Part shown: one piece after another, positions 25,743-33,974 of the stretch
Position numbering within the stretch: position 1 is the stretch's first letter
Layout: each line of letters starts with the position of its first letter
DNA from: Pseudomonas sp. CBZ-4
GTDB lineage: Bacteria; Pseudomonadota; Gammaproteobacteria; Pseudomonadales; Pseudomonadaceae
NCBI RefSeq assembly: GCF_000346755.1
Contig: NZ_ANNV01000164.1
Location: forward strand, 124,001-188,000
Direction: 5' to 3'
DNA length: 64,000 nt
The notes under the pieces: generated by a model
Seen by the model: the letters and a program-made list of their open reading frames with translations, nothing else
The model's database searches: none
Told to the model about the DNA's origin: nothing
Made by a program: the position numbers and the translations under genes

Positions 25743-26143
25743 TGATCGACTACAGCGATTTTTTTGAAGAAGTGATCCAGACCCACGTCGAGATCGAGCA
25801 ATGGTTCGCCGGCGTCGCGCCGGAAGGCACCTTGCAAAGCCTGCTCGCGCGCTTCTCCCCGGAGTTCAGCATGGTTGCCCCGGCCACCGGCACGCGGGTC
25901 AATGCGGCAGGGGTCAACGCGTTGTTCACGCGCCTGGGCGGGATGCGGCCGGGGTTGAAGATCACCTTGAGTGAAATGGCCGGGATTGACCGGCATGCAC
26001 GCGGGGCAACGGTGACTTACCGTGAACATCAGGTGGATGACAGCGGCACGCAGACTGATCGCCGCGCCACCGTGGTGTTCGAGAAACAGGCCAGCGGCGC
26101 GCTGCTGTGGCGCCATCTGCACGAGACCTTCATCAAGGCCTGA
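25742..26143 (+). CDS. NTF2-like / SnoaL-type small protein
   Basis: This 133-residue protein (MIDYSDFFEEVIQTHVEIEQ) has the pattern of an NTF2-like cone fold. An N-terminal helix carries HVEIEQWFAG and is followed by FSPEFSMVAPATGTRVNAAG. Later strands include VTYREHQVDDSG and ATVVFEKQ, and the tail is WRHLHETFI. Such proteins act as small enzymes or ligand binders. Coupling with the SDR suggests the two share a pathway. Confidence 0.75.
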   Translation: MIDYSDFFEEVIQTHVEIEQWFAGVAPEGTLQSLLARFSPEFSMVAPATGTRVNAAGVNALFTRLGGMRPGLKITLSEMAGIDRHARGATVTYREHQVDDSGTQTDRRATVVFEKQASGALLWRHLHETFIKA

Positions 26144-26155
26144 TGCGGTTAAACA

Positions 26156-26244
26156 TGTGGGAGCTGGCTTGCCTGCGATAGCGGTGGGTCAGCTGCTAAT
26201 GCTTCAACTGATAGTCCGCTATCGCAGGCAAGCCAGCTCCCACA
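26156..26244. repeat. REP pair 5
   Basis: Arms TGTGGGAGCTGGCTTGCC and GGCAAGCCAGCTCCCACA enclose about 50 bases. It lies 12 bases after the NTF2-like gene. Confidence 0.92.
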
Positions 26245-26332
26245 GGTTAGTTTTGTGTTTGGTCCATAGGGCCAGGTACTACAAGAAACAGCGAACGGCC
26301 TGACATCATTTCAAGGAACCAATCCTCAGGCT

Positions 26333-26362
26333 CTTTCACCTCTGTCTACCCACAGGTGAAAG
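26333..26362 (+). promoter_or_regulatory. Perfect 9 bp hairpin covering the ribosome binding site
   Basis: Arms CTTTCACCT (26333-26341) and AGGTGAAAG (26354-26362) pair perfectly across 12 bases. The right arm includes AGGTGA, the strongest Shine-Dalgarno match in front of the ATG at 26364, so the folded RNA would hide it. Confidence 0.55.
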
Positions 26363-26363
26363 G

Positions 26364-27296
26364 ATGCCAAGGGATTTCCTGCAAAGCGGCGTGCCAACCG
26401 CGCACACCACCACGCGCCAGCGCCTGACCAGTCTGCTGGACCTGCCAAAACTCTATCAAACCATAGACGCCGACCCGGCCATCGTCGGGGCTGGGGTGGT
26501 GCATATTGGCAGTGATTATCAGGTGACGGTGCTGAGGGAGTTTGTACCGCTGTGCAGTGTCAGGCCCAAGCGCGTGATTTTGCGGGAAACAGTAGAGCAG
26601 GCAGTTACTACTGAAGACTATGCACAGCAGGTGGCAAGTTCACCTCGTGAGTCTCAGCTGTGGCGTGAGGCATCGGGAATGGCCCTTTCCTGCGGCGGGG
26701 CAGTGATTAGTTTCGTTGTCGCAAAGGCAGGCATAGCCGCAGCGCCGTTTAGTGGCGGCGCAAGCCTCGCCTTGACCTATGTGTCATACGCAGGCCTGGC
26801 CGCCAGCGGCGCACAGTGCTTTAACGGTGTATGGAGGACCCGTAACGAGTTAACTGACCCTGCCAAGAACGATTACTACGACACCCTGGCTTGGTATCAA
26901 GCAATGACCGTTGCTCTGGATGGTATTTCATTGGTCGGCGCAGGGGCCTCCACCGTTGCAACGGTCAGAACCGTGATGGCTATCAAACGTTCGACCGGGC
27001 GCGAGATGACGGACATATTGAGACCCATGAGCCGTCAAGAACGCGCCAAATTAACGGACGAAGTTCTTCGGCTGAGCAATCCCCGCCATCCCCGCGAAAT
27101 AATTCGCCTGAAGCAGTTGGCTGGACAATTGCCCAGACGCTACAGCAACCCCGAGTTACGACTGCGCATAATCACGCAAATAAGGGATCAAGTTAGCGCG
27201 ACTTTAGCTATCACAGGCAGCGTACTTTTCGGAAATATCAACGCGTTAGTTATCGCACTGTACGAGGAGTTCGACGACCATGAATTTCGGTATTGA
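26364..27296 (+). CDS. Unknown protein with central hydrophobic region, possible effector
   Basis: I do not recognise the family. The 310-residue protein has a soluble N-terminal region (LYQTIDADPAIVGAGVVHIG, VTVLREFVPL). A long hydrophobic Gly/Ala-rich stretch follows at about 110-155 (CGGAVISFVVAKAGIAAAPF, LTYVSYAGLAASGA), with another at about 185-205. A charged helical part comes next, and last a hydrophobic C-terminal segment (ATLAITGSVLFGNINALVIA). Its end overlaps the start of the next membrane protein by 17 bases. Base composition is more AT-rich than its neighbours. Pore-forming effector, or membrane-associated protein of another kind, are both possible. Confidence 0.55.
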   Translation: MPRDFLQSGVPTAHTTTRQRLTSLLDLPKLYQTIDADPAIVGAGVVHIGSDYQVTVLREFVPLCSVRPKRVILRETVEQAVTTEDYAQQVASSPRESQLWREASGMALSCGGAVISFVVAKAGIAAAPFSGGASLALTYVSYAGLAASGAQCFNGVWRTRNELTDPAKNDYYDTLAWYQAMTVALDGISLVGAGASTVATVRTVMAIKRSTGREMTDILRPMSRQERAKLTDEVLRLSNPRHPREIIRLKQLAGQLPRRYSNPELRLRIITQIRDQVSATLAITGSVLFGNINALVIALYEEFDDHEFRY

Positions 27297-27741
27297 TCCC
27301 GTTCGGGAATATCTAATTTGGCGTCGTTATGCCTACCGTTTTTTACCCTCATTTGGAGGGGCGATGCTGCTTAGCCTAAGCAGTATCGCAATCAACACGT
27401 CGACAAGTCTTTCGTATTACGCACAAATTTTAGGCCTGCCGGATGAAACCGCTTTCGGAACCGGAATGGTGCTGTGCCTGATTTATAACGTAGGCCAAAT
27501 TGGTCTATGTGAAGGATTCCGGCATGCGCCTCGAATACTCATCCTCGTAGCAATCGCAAACCTCCTGCTCTCGGTAGCCTATCTTGGCAATTACTCTCCG
27601 ACGCTGCTCAACTTGTCTGCGTTGCTGACATCCCTGCTCTACATCTTGGTTCTAAACTCCAAAAACCACCGTCGCTACACCAGCATGCTGAGGGTCAAGC
27701 GTCGACGAAAAACCAGAGCCGCCGAGTCGCTCATTCACTGA
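27280..27741 (+). CDS. Small four-helix membrane protein overlapping the preceding gene
   Basis: This 153-residue protein has four probable membrane segments (FGGAMLLSLSSIAINTSTSL, FGTGMVLCLIYNVGQIGLC, ILILVAIANLLLSVAYLG, LSALLTSLLYILVLN). A basic tail follows (RVKRRRKTRAAE). The gene overlaps the unknown protein upstream by 17 bases, so both are made together. Small polytopic proteins often serve as immunity proteins for membrane-acting toxins, but nothing in the sequence proves that here. It is AT-richer than the core genes. Confidence 0.55.
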   Translation: MNFGIDPVREYLIWRRYAYRFLPSFGGAMLLSLSSIAINTSTSLSYYAQILGLPDETAFGTGMVLCLIYNVGQIGLCEGFRHAPRILILVAIANLLLSVAYLGNYSPTLLNLSALLTSLLYILVLNSKNHRRYTSMLRVKRRRKTRAAESLIH

Positions 27742-27754
27742 AATGATTGACTCA

Positions 27755-27855
27755 GTGTGGCGAGGGAGCTTGCTCCCGCTGGGGTGCGAAGCGCCCCCAA
27801 CCCCAACAGCCGGCGACTGCTACGCAGTCGAGCGGGAGCAAGCTCCCTCGCCACA
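27755..27855. repeat. Second-type REP-like inverted repeat (GCGAGGGAGC family)
   Basis: TGTGGCGAGGGAGCTTGCTC on the left and GAGCAAGCTCCCTCGCCACA on the right are perfectly complementary 20-base arms. An inner GC-rich part may form further stems. It differs from the other REPs here and marks the border between two convergent units. Confidence 0.85.
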
Positions 27856-27867
27856 CAAGCGCCACAG

Positions 27868-28728
27868 TTAGTACTGTGTTTGGTTCACGATAACGGTGCA
27901 GGTAATACCGGCCGCCAACAGCACCCCCTCCGGTACTTCATCAATATGAATCCGCACCGGCACCCGCTGCGCCAGCCGCACCCAGTTGAACGTCGGGTTC
28001 ACATCCGCCACCAACTCGCGGCTCTCGGGGTTGTCACGGTCGTAGATGCCCCGCGAGATGCTTTCCACATGGCCCTTTAACGTCTCGCCGCTCATGAGCT
28101 GCATGTCAGCTTTATCGCCCACCTTCACATGGGGCAGCTTGGTTTCTTCAAAGAAGCCGTAGACCCAGAACGAATTCATATCCACCACGGCCATCTTCGC
28201 CTCGCCGATGCGCGCATAGTCGCCGCGATGCACGTTGAGGTTGGTGACGTAGCCGTCCACCGCCGCCAGCACCTGGGTGCGCTTGAGGTTCAGTTCAGCC
28301 GCTTCCAGTTGCGCCAGCGCGTGCTGGTAATCGGCCAGGGCGGAGTCGGCGATGTTGCTGGCGTCGTCGCGGTTTTCCTTGGAGATCACCAGGGCGTCGA
28401 GGTCGGCGCGGCGGTGGGCGTTGACCTTGCGCATTTCCCAGGTGGCTTTGCGTGACGCCACCAGCGATTGCGCCTGTTTGACCGCGATGCGGTAGTGCTC
28501 GGGGTCGATCTGCATCAGCAGGTCGCCCTTCTTCACCAACTGGTTGTCGCGCACCGGCACGTCCACCACTTCGCCGGTGACGTCGGCGGCGACGTTGATG
28601 ATGTCGGCGCGCACGCGGCCGTCGCGGGTCCACGGGGTTTGCATGTAGTGCACCCACAACGTGCGGCCAATCCACATCGCCAAGGCCAGTACCAGCAAGG
28701 TCGCAAGCAGGCTGAAAAACTTTTTCAT
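27868..28728 (-). CDS. HlyD-family periplasmic adaptor (AaeA/EmrA-like)
   Basis: A 286-residue membrane fusion protein with one N-terminal membrane segment (about 4-24). It has the two lipoyl halves (VAADVTGEVVDVPVRDNQLV and VLAAVDGYVTNLNVHRGD), a short coiled-coil hairpin and a beta-barrel (FWVYGFFEETKLPHVKVGD). The MQTPWTRDGRVRAD start of the periplasmic part is typical of AaeA-like adaptors paired with FUSC pumps. It is the last gene of a four-gene operon with OMF, FUSC and DUF1656. Confidence 0.9.
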   Translation of the reverse strand: MKKFFSLLATLLVLALAMWIGRTLWVHYMQTPWTRDGRVRADIINVAADVTGEVVDVPVRDNQLVKKGDLLMQIDPEHYRIAVKQAQSLVASRKATWEMRKVNAHRRADLDALVISKENRDDASNIADSALADYQHALAQLEAAELNLKRTQVLAAVDGYVTNLNVHRGDYARIGEAKMAVVDMNSFWVYGFFEETKLPHVKVGDKADMQLMSGETLKGHVESISRGIYDRDNPESRELVADVNPTFNWVRLAQRVPVRIHIDEVPEGVLLAAGITCTVIVNQTQY

Positions 28729-28738
28729 CAGGGCATTC

Positions 28739-28939
28739 TCAACGGTAGACGGTCAGCGCCAGGGCGCCGAACAGGCAAACGAACAGGCTCAGGCGCAGCA
28801 ACGCCGGGTGCCAGAAAAAACGGTACAGGTCGAACCCGGCCAGGAAGCGGTCCAGGGCCCAGGCCAGGACGGCCGCGATCAGGAACATCAGGGTCATGGT
28901 CGGCATGTAGATACCGTGGAACGCGATTTCACGCGGCAT
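28739..28939 (-). CDS. DUF1656 small membrane protein (AaeX-like)
   Basis: This 66-residue protein begins MPREIAFHGIYMPTMTLMFL and has two membrane segments. Such DUF1656 proteins are regularly found between FUSC pumps and HlyD adaptors; E. coli AaeX is the known example. Its start overlaps the FUSC gene end by 11 bases and its stop lies 10 bases before the adaptor gene. Its role is unknown. Confidence 0.9.
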   Translation of the reverse strand: MPREIAFHGIYMPTMTLMFLIAAVLAWALDRFLAGFDLYRFFWHPALLRLSLFVCLFGALALTVYR

Positions 28940-31106
28940 GCGCGGCTCCTTTCAAGGCAGCGAGGGGCGATTGCGGGTCCAGCAGCGAGGTGCGGATAAA
29001 GTGCAGGTAGCTTTTCACCCGGCGCAGAGCCGAGGTATCGAAGTGCGGGGCGAAGGGTTCATCGGTGGCCTGTACGCGGCTGATGGCATGGTCCACGGCG
29101 ATCAGGCCGCGCTCCAGGTTGCTCGCGCTCGGTTGCAAAAACAGGCGCACCAGCGAGCGGCCCATCACACGGATCGCCTGGCGCCATGGCTGTGATTCGG
29201 CGTAGGCCGGGTGCACCGGCAAAATCGCCTGTTCCTTGCGCAACTCGATGATCGCGTGGCCGACTTCCAGCACCACGAACATCCAGCGCAGCAGGTCGCG
29301 CTGCACTTGCGGCTGGCCGACGGCGAGGCCATAGGCCTGGTGCAGCAGGTCGCGGGTGCGGCTTTCGAAACTCGACGCCAGGCCCTTGAGCTTGCCGCTG
29401 ATGGCATACACCACTTGCTCGCGCAGGTCCTGCTCCAGGCGGCGCCACAACCAGCGGCTATTGGGCGGCAGGATGATCGCCCCCGCCGCCGCGCAGACGA
29501 GCATGCCGATGATCATCGCGATGTAGTCGTTGATAAAGGTGTAGGGGTTGTAGACCGTGAGGTTGTCCGGTACCGAGCCGGTGCTGAAGAAGATCAGCAG
29601 GCCGACGCCCACCCCGGCGTATTGCGGACGTGAGGCGAGGAAGGCGCCAAGGATGATCACCGGTGCGAGCATCACGCACAGCAGCGGGAAGCCGTCGATC
29701 CACGGGAACACGAAGAACATCTCGACAAAGCCCACCAGCGCACCGATCAAGGTGCCGCAGGCCATCTGGAACGCCATGCGCTTGGGGTTGGGCGTGGCGG
29801 CGGACAGGCCGACCGTGGCCGCAGCGATCAGGGTCATGGTCGCGCCGCTCGGCCAGGCGGTGGCGACCCAGTAGCTGCCGAGCACGATCAGGATGAATGA
29901 AGCACGAATCCCCGAGGCGGCGCAGGCCAGCCAGTTGGTTTTCGGCGTATAGGGCTCGTCCCAGTCTTCGCGGGCGTGGCTGTGGTCGGCCAGGGACGCA
30001 TGGGTGAGCGCGTAGTTGTGCAGGTCGTCGACGAAGCGGTAGAGCAGCTCGTAGGCGGTGTGGAAATCCAGCTGCTCGGCCTCGGTGGGTTCACCTTCCT
30101 GGAATGCCGCCCGCAGGCTGCGCACCTTGGCGGGCAAGTCGTCCTTGTAGGCGGCGAGTTGCGCCACCAAGCGTGCCGCGTCCGGGCTGGTGAGGGCGCG
30201 GCCGGAGAAACCGTCGAGCACTTCGGCGAGGTCGGCCAGGCCCGGTTTGATCGCCGCGACCACGTGATCGGCCGCATCCGTACGCAGCCGTTCGAGCAAC
30301 TGGTGCAGGGCATTGAAGCGCGTGGTGATGCTCATGAATTCGCTGTTGAGGCGACTGAGCCGGCCATTGCGCCGACGCATGTGCGGGTCTTCGAACACGG
30401 TGAGGCTGCGCAGCCCTTCCAGGCCCACGGCTTCGGCGATAAAGCGCACGTTGCTGGCCTCGAACCCGTCCCGCTGGCTGCGCCCACGCAAACCATCGGT
30501 GACAAACAGCGCGAACACGCCGAAGCGCTGGTACAAGGCGTTGCGCATGGCGGCGCTGGAGGTCTGCGGCAGGATCGCGGCGCTGACCAAGGTGGAGCAC
30601 AGAATCCCCAGGGAGATTTCCAGCACCCGCCAGACCGCCGCCATGAAGGCGCCGTCCGGGTGTGCCAGCGCGGGTAATCCCACCATCGCCGCGGTGTAGC
30701 CGGCCAACACAAAACCATAGGCGCGGAAGTTGCGGTTGCGGGTCGCGCCCGCCGTGCAGACGCCCACCCAGATCGCCAAGGCGCCGAGGAACAACTCGGT
30801 GTTCTGCGCAAACAAGGCGATCAACAACACCATCACCGCCGACCCTGCCAGGGTGCCGAGGAAGCGATAGAAGCTCTTGGCAAACACCTGGCCGCTCTGT
30901 GGTTGCATCACGATAAACACGGTGATCATCGCGGTGCGCGGTTGCGGCAGTTCCAGGCGCATGGCCAGCCACAGCGTGAGGAACGCGGCGATCAGCACCT
31001 TGAAGATATACACCCAGGTCACGCCGTCGCTGCGTGCCCAGTCGAAGAAACCGCGGCGCCACTCAAGGGCGTGCAACCAGCGCAGCGGTGCAGGCAAGGG
31101 AGTCAT
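28929..31106 (-). CDS. FUSC-family aromatic acid efflux protein (AaeB-like)
   Basis: A 725-residue inner-membrane protein with two blocks of about five to six membrane segments (residues about 30-180 and 390-520), each followed by a cytoplasmic part. This is the FUSC layout. The motif ELPQPRTAMITVFIVMQPQS after the first segments, and its echo GATMTLIAAATVGLSAATPN in the second block, support it. Relatives export hydroxylated aromatic acids or confer fusaric acid resistance. It overlaps DUF1656 and lies 10 bases after the outer-membrane gene. The LysR regulator is divergent. Confidence 0.9.
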   Translation of the reverse strand: MTPLPAPLRWLHALEWRRGFFDWARSDGVTWVYIFKVLIAAFLTLWLAMRLELPQPRTAMITVFIVMQPQSGQVFAKSFYRFLGTLAGSAVMVLLIALFAQNTELFLGALAIWVGVCTAGATRNRNFRAYGFVLAGYTAAMVGLPALAHPDGAFMAAVWRVLEISLGILCSTLVSAAILPQTSSAAMRNALYQRFGVFALFVTDGLRGRSQRDGFEASNVRFIAEAVGLEGLRSLTVFEDPHMRRRNGRLSRLNSEFMSITTRFNALHQLLERLRTDAADHVVAAIKPGLADLAEVLDGFSGRALTSPDAARLVAQLAAYKDDLPAKVRSLRAAFQEGEPTEAEQLDFHTAYELLYRFVDDLHNYALTHASLADHSHAREDWDEPYTPKTNWLACAASGIRASFILIVLGSYWVATAWPSGATMTLIAAATVGLSAATPNPKRMAFQMACGTLIGALVGFVEMFFVFPWIDGFPLLCVMLAPVIILGAFLASRPQYAGVGVGLLIFFSTGSVPDNLTVYNPYTFINDYIAMIIGMLVCAAAGAIILPPNSRWLWRRLEQDLREQVVYAISGKLKGLASSFESRTRDLLHQAYGLAVGQPQVQRDLLRWMFVVLEVGHAIIELRKEQAILPVHPAYAESQPWRQAIRVMGRSLVRLFLQPSASNLERGLIAVDHAISRVQATDEPFAPHFDTSALRRVKSYLHFIRTSLLDPQSPLAALKGAAHAA

Positions 31107-31116
31107 TCAATCCTAC

Positions 31117-32688
31117 TCAGTGATCAAACACGGCGAGGGCCGCCGGGGTCTTGCTCGGGAGGGTCTTGGCATCCTCGGGCACATCGTCGCCGGCACCGAG
31201 GCCGCCACCCAAGGCAGTGACCAGTTCGGCATGGGCCGTCAGGCGCGCGGCCTGGACTTGTTGCGCGATCTGCTGCTGGTGAAACAGCAAGGTCTGCGCG
31301 TTGAGCACATTGAGGTAATCGGTGAGGCCGCGCTGGTAGGCGATCATCGCGATGTCGTAGGTTTTCTGCGCCGAGGCCACCGATTGCGCGGCGAAGCCTT
31401 GTTGCTTGTCCATGGACTCGCGGCGGATCAATTGGTCGCTGATGCCCTTGAGTGCATTGACCAGGGTCTGGTTGTACCGGGCCACGGCGATGTCGTAGCC
31501 CGCGCTGGCTTCGCCCAACTCGGCACGCAAACGCCCGCCATCGAAGATCGGCAAGGTGATCGCCGGGCCGACGTTGTAGTTGAATTTCTTGCCGGCGAGA
31601 AACTCCAGCATGCCGCCGCCGGTGGCCATGTAGCCGAGGCTGCCGACCAGGTCGACGTTGGGGTAAAAGCCGGCGTGGGCCACATCGATGCCACGGGCCT
31701 GGGCCGCGACCTGCCAGCGACTGGCAACCACGTCCGGGCGCTGGCCGAGCAATTGGGCGGGCAGGCTCGACGGCAACTTCAGCGGCGCGGCCAGCGCCAG
31801 GCTCGGCCGTTGCAACTGCGCGCCCTCCCCCGGGCCTTTGCCCGCCAAGGCCGCGAGCTGGTTGCGGCTCAGGGCGATTTCTTCGTCGAGGGCGTCCAGT
31901 TGGCGATGGGTTTCCGGCAACGGGGTTTCGGCCTGGCTGACGTCGAAGTGCGTGCCGATCCCGGCATCCAGGCGTTTGTTGGCCAGGTCCAGGATCTGCT
32001 GTTGCTGGGCCAGGGTGGCCGCAACGATGTCGCGGTTGGCGTAGTGCAACGACAGCTGGATATAGGCGCGGACCACGTTGTTTTGCAGTTCGAGCTGGGC
32101 CTGGCGGGCTTCGGCGGCGCTCATATGGGCCAGGTCCACGGCACGTTCGCTGGTGTTGCTTTCGCGGCCCCACAGGTCGAGGGCATAGCTCAGGCCCAGG
32201 GATGAATTGTTGTCCCAGGTGTTGGCACCGCTCAACTCGCCGGGGCCGTAGAACTGATCCTTCGGCCAGTTGTGGCGCTTGAGGGTGGTGTCGCTGTTGA
32301 TCTGCAACGACTCGGTCGATTCGGCAATCCCGGCCATGGCCCGTGCTTCACGCACACGCGCGGCGGCCATGGCCATGCTCGGGCTGTTTTGCGTGGCGAG
32401 GGCCACCCAATGGTTGAGTTGCGGGTCGCCGTAGGCTTGCCACCATTGGGCGGTGGGCCAATGGGCGTCCTGGGCGGCGCTCTGGATCGCTTCGTCGGTG
32501 GCCAGGGTATTGGCGCTGAGGGCCTGGCCTTGGGGGGCAATTCCTCCGGTTCCGATGCAGCCGCTGATTGCTAACGATAAAGCCCAAACACTGAGAGTCT
32601 TCAGCTCTCTGCTGATGCGACGCGGCACGGCGAACGAATTCCTGAGGTGGTGTTGCGGGGTAGGTGGCGCAATTCTAGGCGGCGGCAT
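31117..32688 (-). CDS. Outer-membrane efflux factor (NodT family lipoprotein)
   Basis: This protein belongs to the TolC/OprM group: two OEP domains with helical barrel parts (AEARQAQLELQNNVVRAYIQ and the second-half TYDIAMIAYQRGLTDYLNVL). A lipobox SLAISGC lies near residue 42. The ATG at 32688 gives an N-terminal leader before the signal segment; a GTG at 32628 is an alternative start that would give a shorter leader. Neither start has a clear ribosome site. It is the first gene of the efflux operon, facing the LysR gene. Confidence 0.88.
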   Translation of the reverse strand: MPPPRIAPPTPQHHLRNSFAVPRRISRELKTLSVWALSLAISGCIGTGGIAPQGQALSANTLATDEAIQSAAQDAHWPTAQWWQAYGDPQLNHWVALATQNSPSMAMAAARVREARAMAGIAESTESLQINSDTTLKRHNWPKDQFYGPGELSGANTWDNNSSLGLSYALDLWGRESNTSERAVDLAHMSAAEARQAQLELQNNVVRAYIQLSLHYANRDIVAATLAQQQQILDLANKRLDAGIGTHFDVSQAETPLPETHRQLDALDEEIALSRNQLAALAGKGPGEGAQLQRPSLALAAPLKLPSSLPAQLLGQRPDVVASRWQVAAQARGIDVAHAGFYPNVDLVGSLGYMATGGGMLEFLAGKKFNYNVGPAITLPIFDGGRLRAELGEASAGYDIAVARYNQTLVNALKGISDQLIRRESMDKQQGFAAQSVASAQKTYDIAMIAYQRGLTDYLNVLNAQTLLFHQQQIAQQVQAARLTAHAELVTALGGGLGAGDDVPEDAKTLPSKTPAALAVFDH

Positions 32689-32810
32689 GAAGGACGATAA
32701 GCTGGCATTCCTGTGAATCTTTGTTACCGTTCAAGCGATAATCCGTTGGTAGGGATCACTGGACGGCGTAACTTTCTGTCACAATTTGCCATCTCCCTTG
32801 AGAACACCCC

Positions 32811-33779
32811 ATGGACACTTTGCAAAACATGCGCGCGTTCAGTTGCGTGGCCGAAGCCGGCAGCTTCACCGCCGCCGCCGCGCAACTGGACACCACCACA
32901 GCCAACGTCTCGCGCGCGGTCTCGAACCTTGAGGCCCACCTGCAAACCCGCTTGCTCAACCGCACCACCCGCCGCATCGCGCTGACCGAAGCCGGTAAAC
33001 GCTATTTGCTGCGCTGCGAACAGATCCTGGCCTACGTCGAAGAAGCCGAAGCCGAAGCCAGCGACGCCCACGCGCGCCCCGCCGGGCAGTTGAAAGTGCA
33101 CACCATGACCGGCATCGGCCAGCATTTCGTGATTGACGCCATCGCCCGCTACCGCCGCACCCACCCGGACGTGACCTTCGACCTGACCCTGGCCAACCGC
33201 GTGCCGGACCTGCTCGACGAGGGCTACGACGTGTCCATCGTGCTGGCCAGCGAGCTGCCGGATTCGGGTTTCGTCTCCCAACGCCTGGGCATCACCTACA
33301 GCATCGCCTGCGCCTCGCCGGATTACGTCAAGGCCAAGGGCTGCGCGCAACGCCCCACTGATTTGCTCAACCACGCCTGCCTGCGCCTGGTCAGCCCGGT
33401 GATCCAGCTGGACAAGTGGACCTTCAACGGCCCCGAAGGCCAGGAAAGCGTGGCCATCAACAGTTCGCCGTTCCTGGTCAACTCGGCCGACGCGATGAAA
33501 ACCGCGATCACCAGCGGCATGGGTGTCGGCCTGTTGCCGGTGTATGCCGCGATTGAAGGCCTGCGCAACGGCACCCTGGTGCGGGTGATGCCGACGTACC
33601 GCTCGCAGGAGCTGAACCTGTACGCCATCTACCCGTCACGCCAGTACCTGGATGCGAAGATCAAGACGTGGGTGGAATACCTGCGCGGGTCGTTGCCGGA
33701 GATTCTCGCGGCGCATCAGGCGGAGTTGGCGGCGTATGAATTGAGCGGAAGCGTTGGCGGCGTGCGCCTGGCGAACTGA
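32811..33779 (+). CDS. LysR-type transcriptional regulator
   Basis: A 322-residue LysR regulator. The helix-turn-helix lies at the N-terminus (MRAFSCVAEAGSFTAAAAQL, then ANVSRAVSNLEAHLQTRLL and RTTRRIALTEAG). The effector domain is of the CrgA-like type, with FDLTLANRVPDLLDEGYDVS. It is divergent from the efflux operon, with 122 bases between starts, and probably controls it in response to the exported compound. No T-N11-A box was assigned with certainty. Confidence 0.92.
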   Translation: MDTLQNMRAFSCVAEAGSFTAAAAQLDTTTANVSRAVSNLEAHLQTRLLNRTTRRIALTEAGKRYLLRCEQILAYVEEAEAEASDAHARPAGQLKVHTMTGIGQHFVIDAIARYRRTHPDVTFDLTLANRVPDLLDEGYDVSIVLASELPDSGFVSQRLGITYSIACASPDYVKAKGCAQRPTDLLNHACLRLVSPVIQLDKWTFNGPEGQESVAINSSPFLVNSADAMKTAITSGMGVGLLPVYAAIEGLRNGTLVRVMPTYRSQELNLYAIYPSRQYLDAKIKTWVEYLRGSLPEILAAHQAELAAYELSGSVGGVRLAN

Positions 33780-33804
33780 TTCCTGCCAGACACCCGAGAT
33801 CAAC

Positions 33805-33875
33805 TGTGGGAGTTGGCTTGCCTGCGATAGCGGTGTATCAGGCAAACCGCTATCGCAGGCAAGCCAGCTCCCACA
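33805..33875. repeat. REP pair 6
   Basis: Arms TGTGGGAGTTGGCTTGCC and GGCAAGCCAGCTCCCACA, with a shorter centre than most pairs here. It lies 25 bases after the LysR gene. Confidence 0.92.
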
Positions 33876-33974
33876 GGGGTCCGCTGCTCACTTTAGCTGG
33901 GTGGTGTCCTGACAAGTCTGGGCAGGAATGTTAGCGTGCTTGGCATTCTTCCGTAGTCGATGAGCCCGCCTGCA

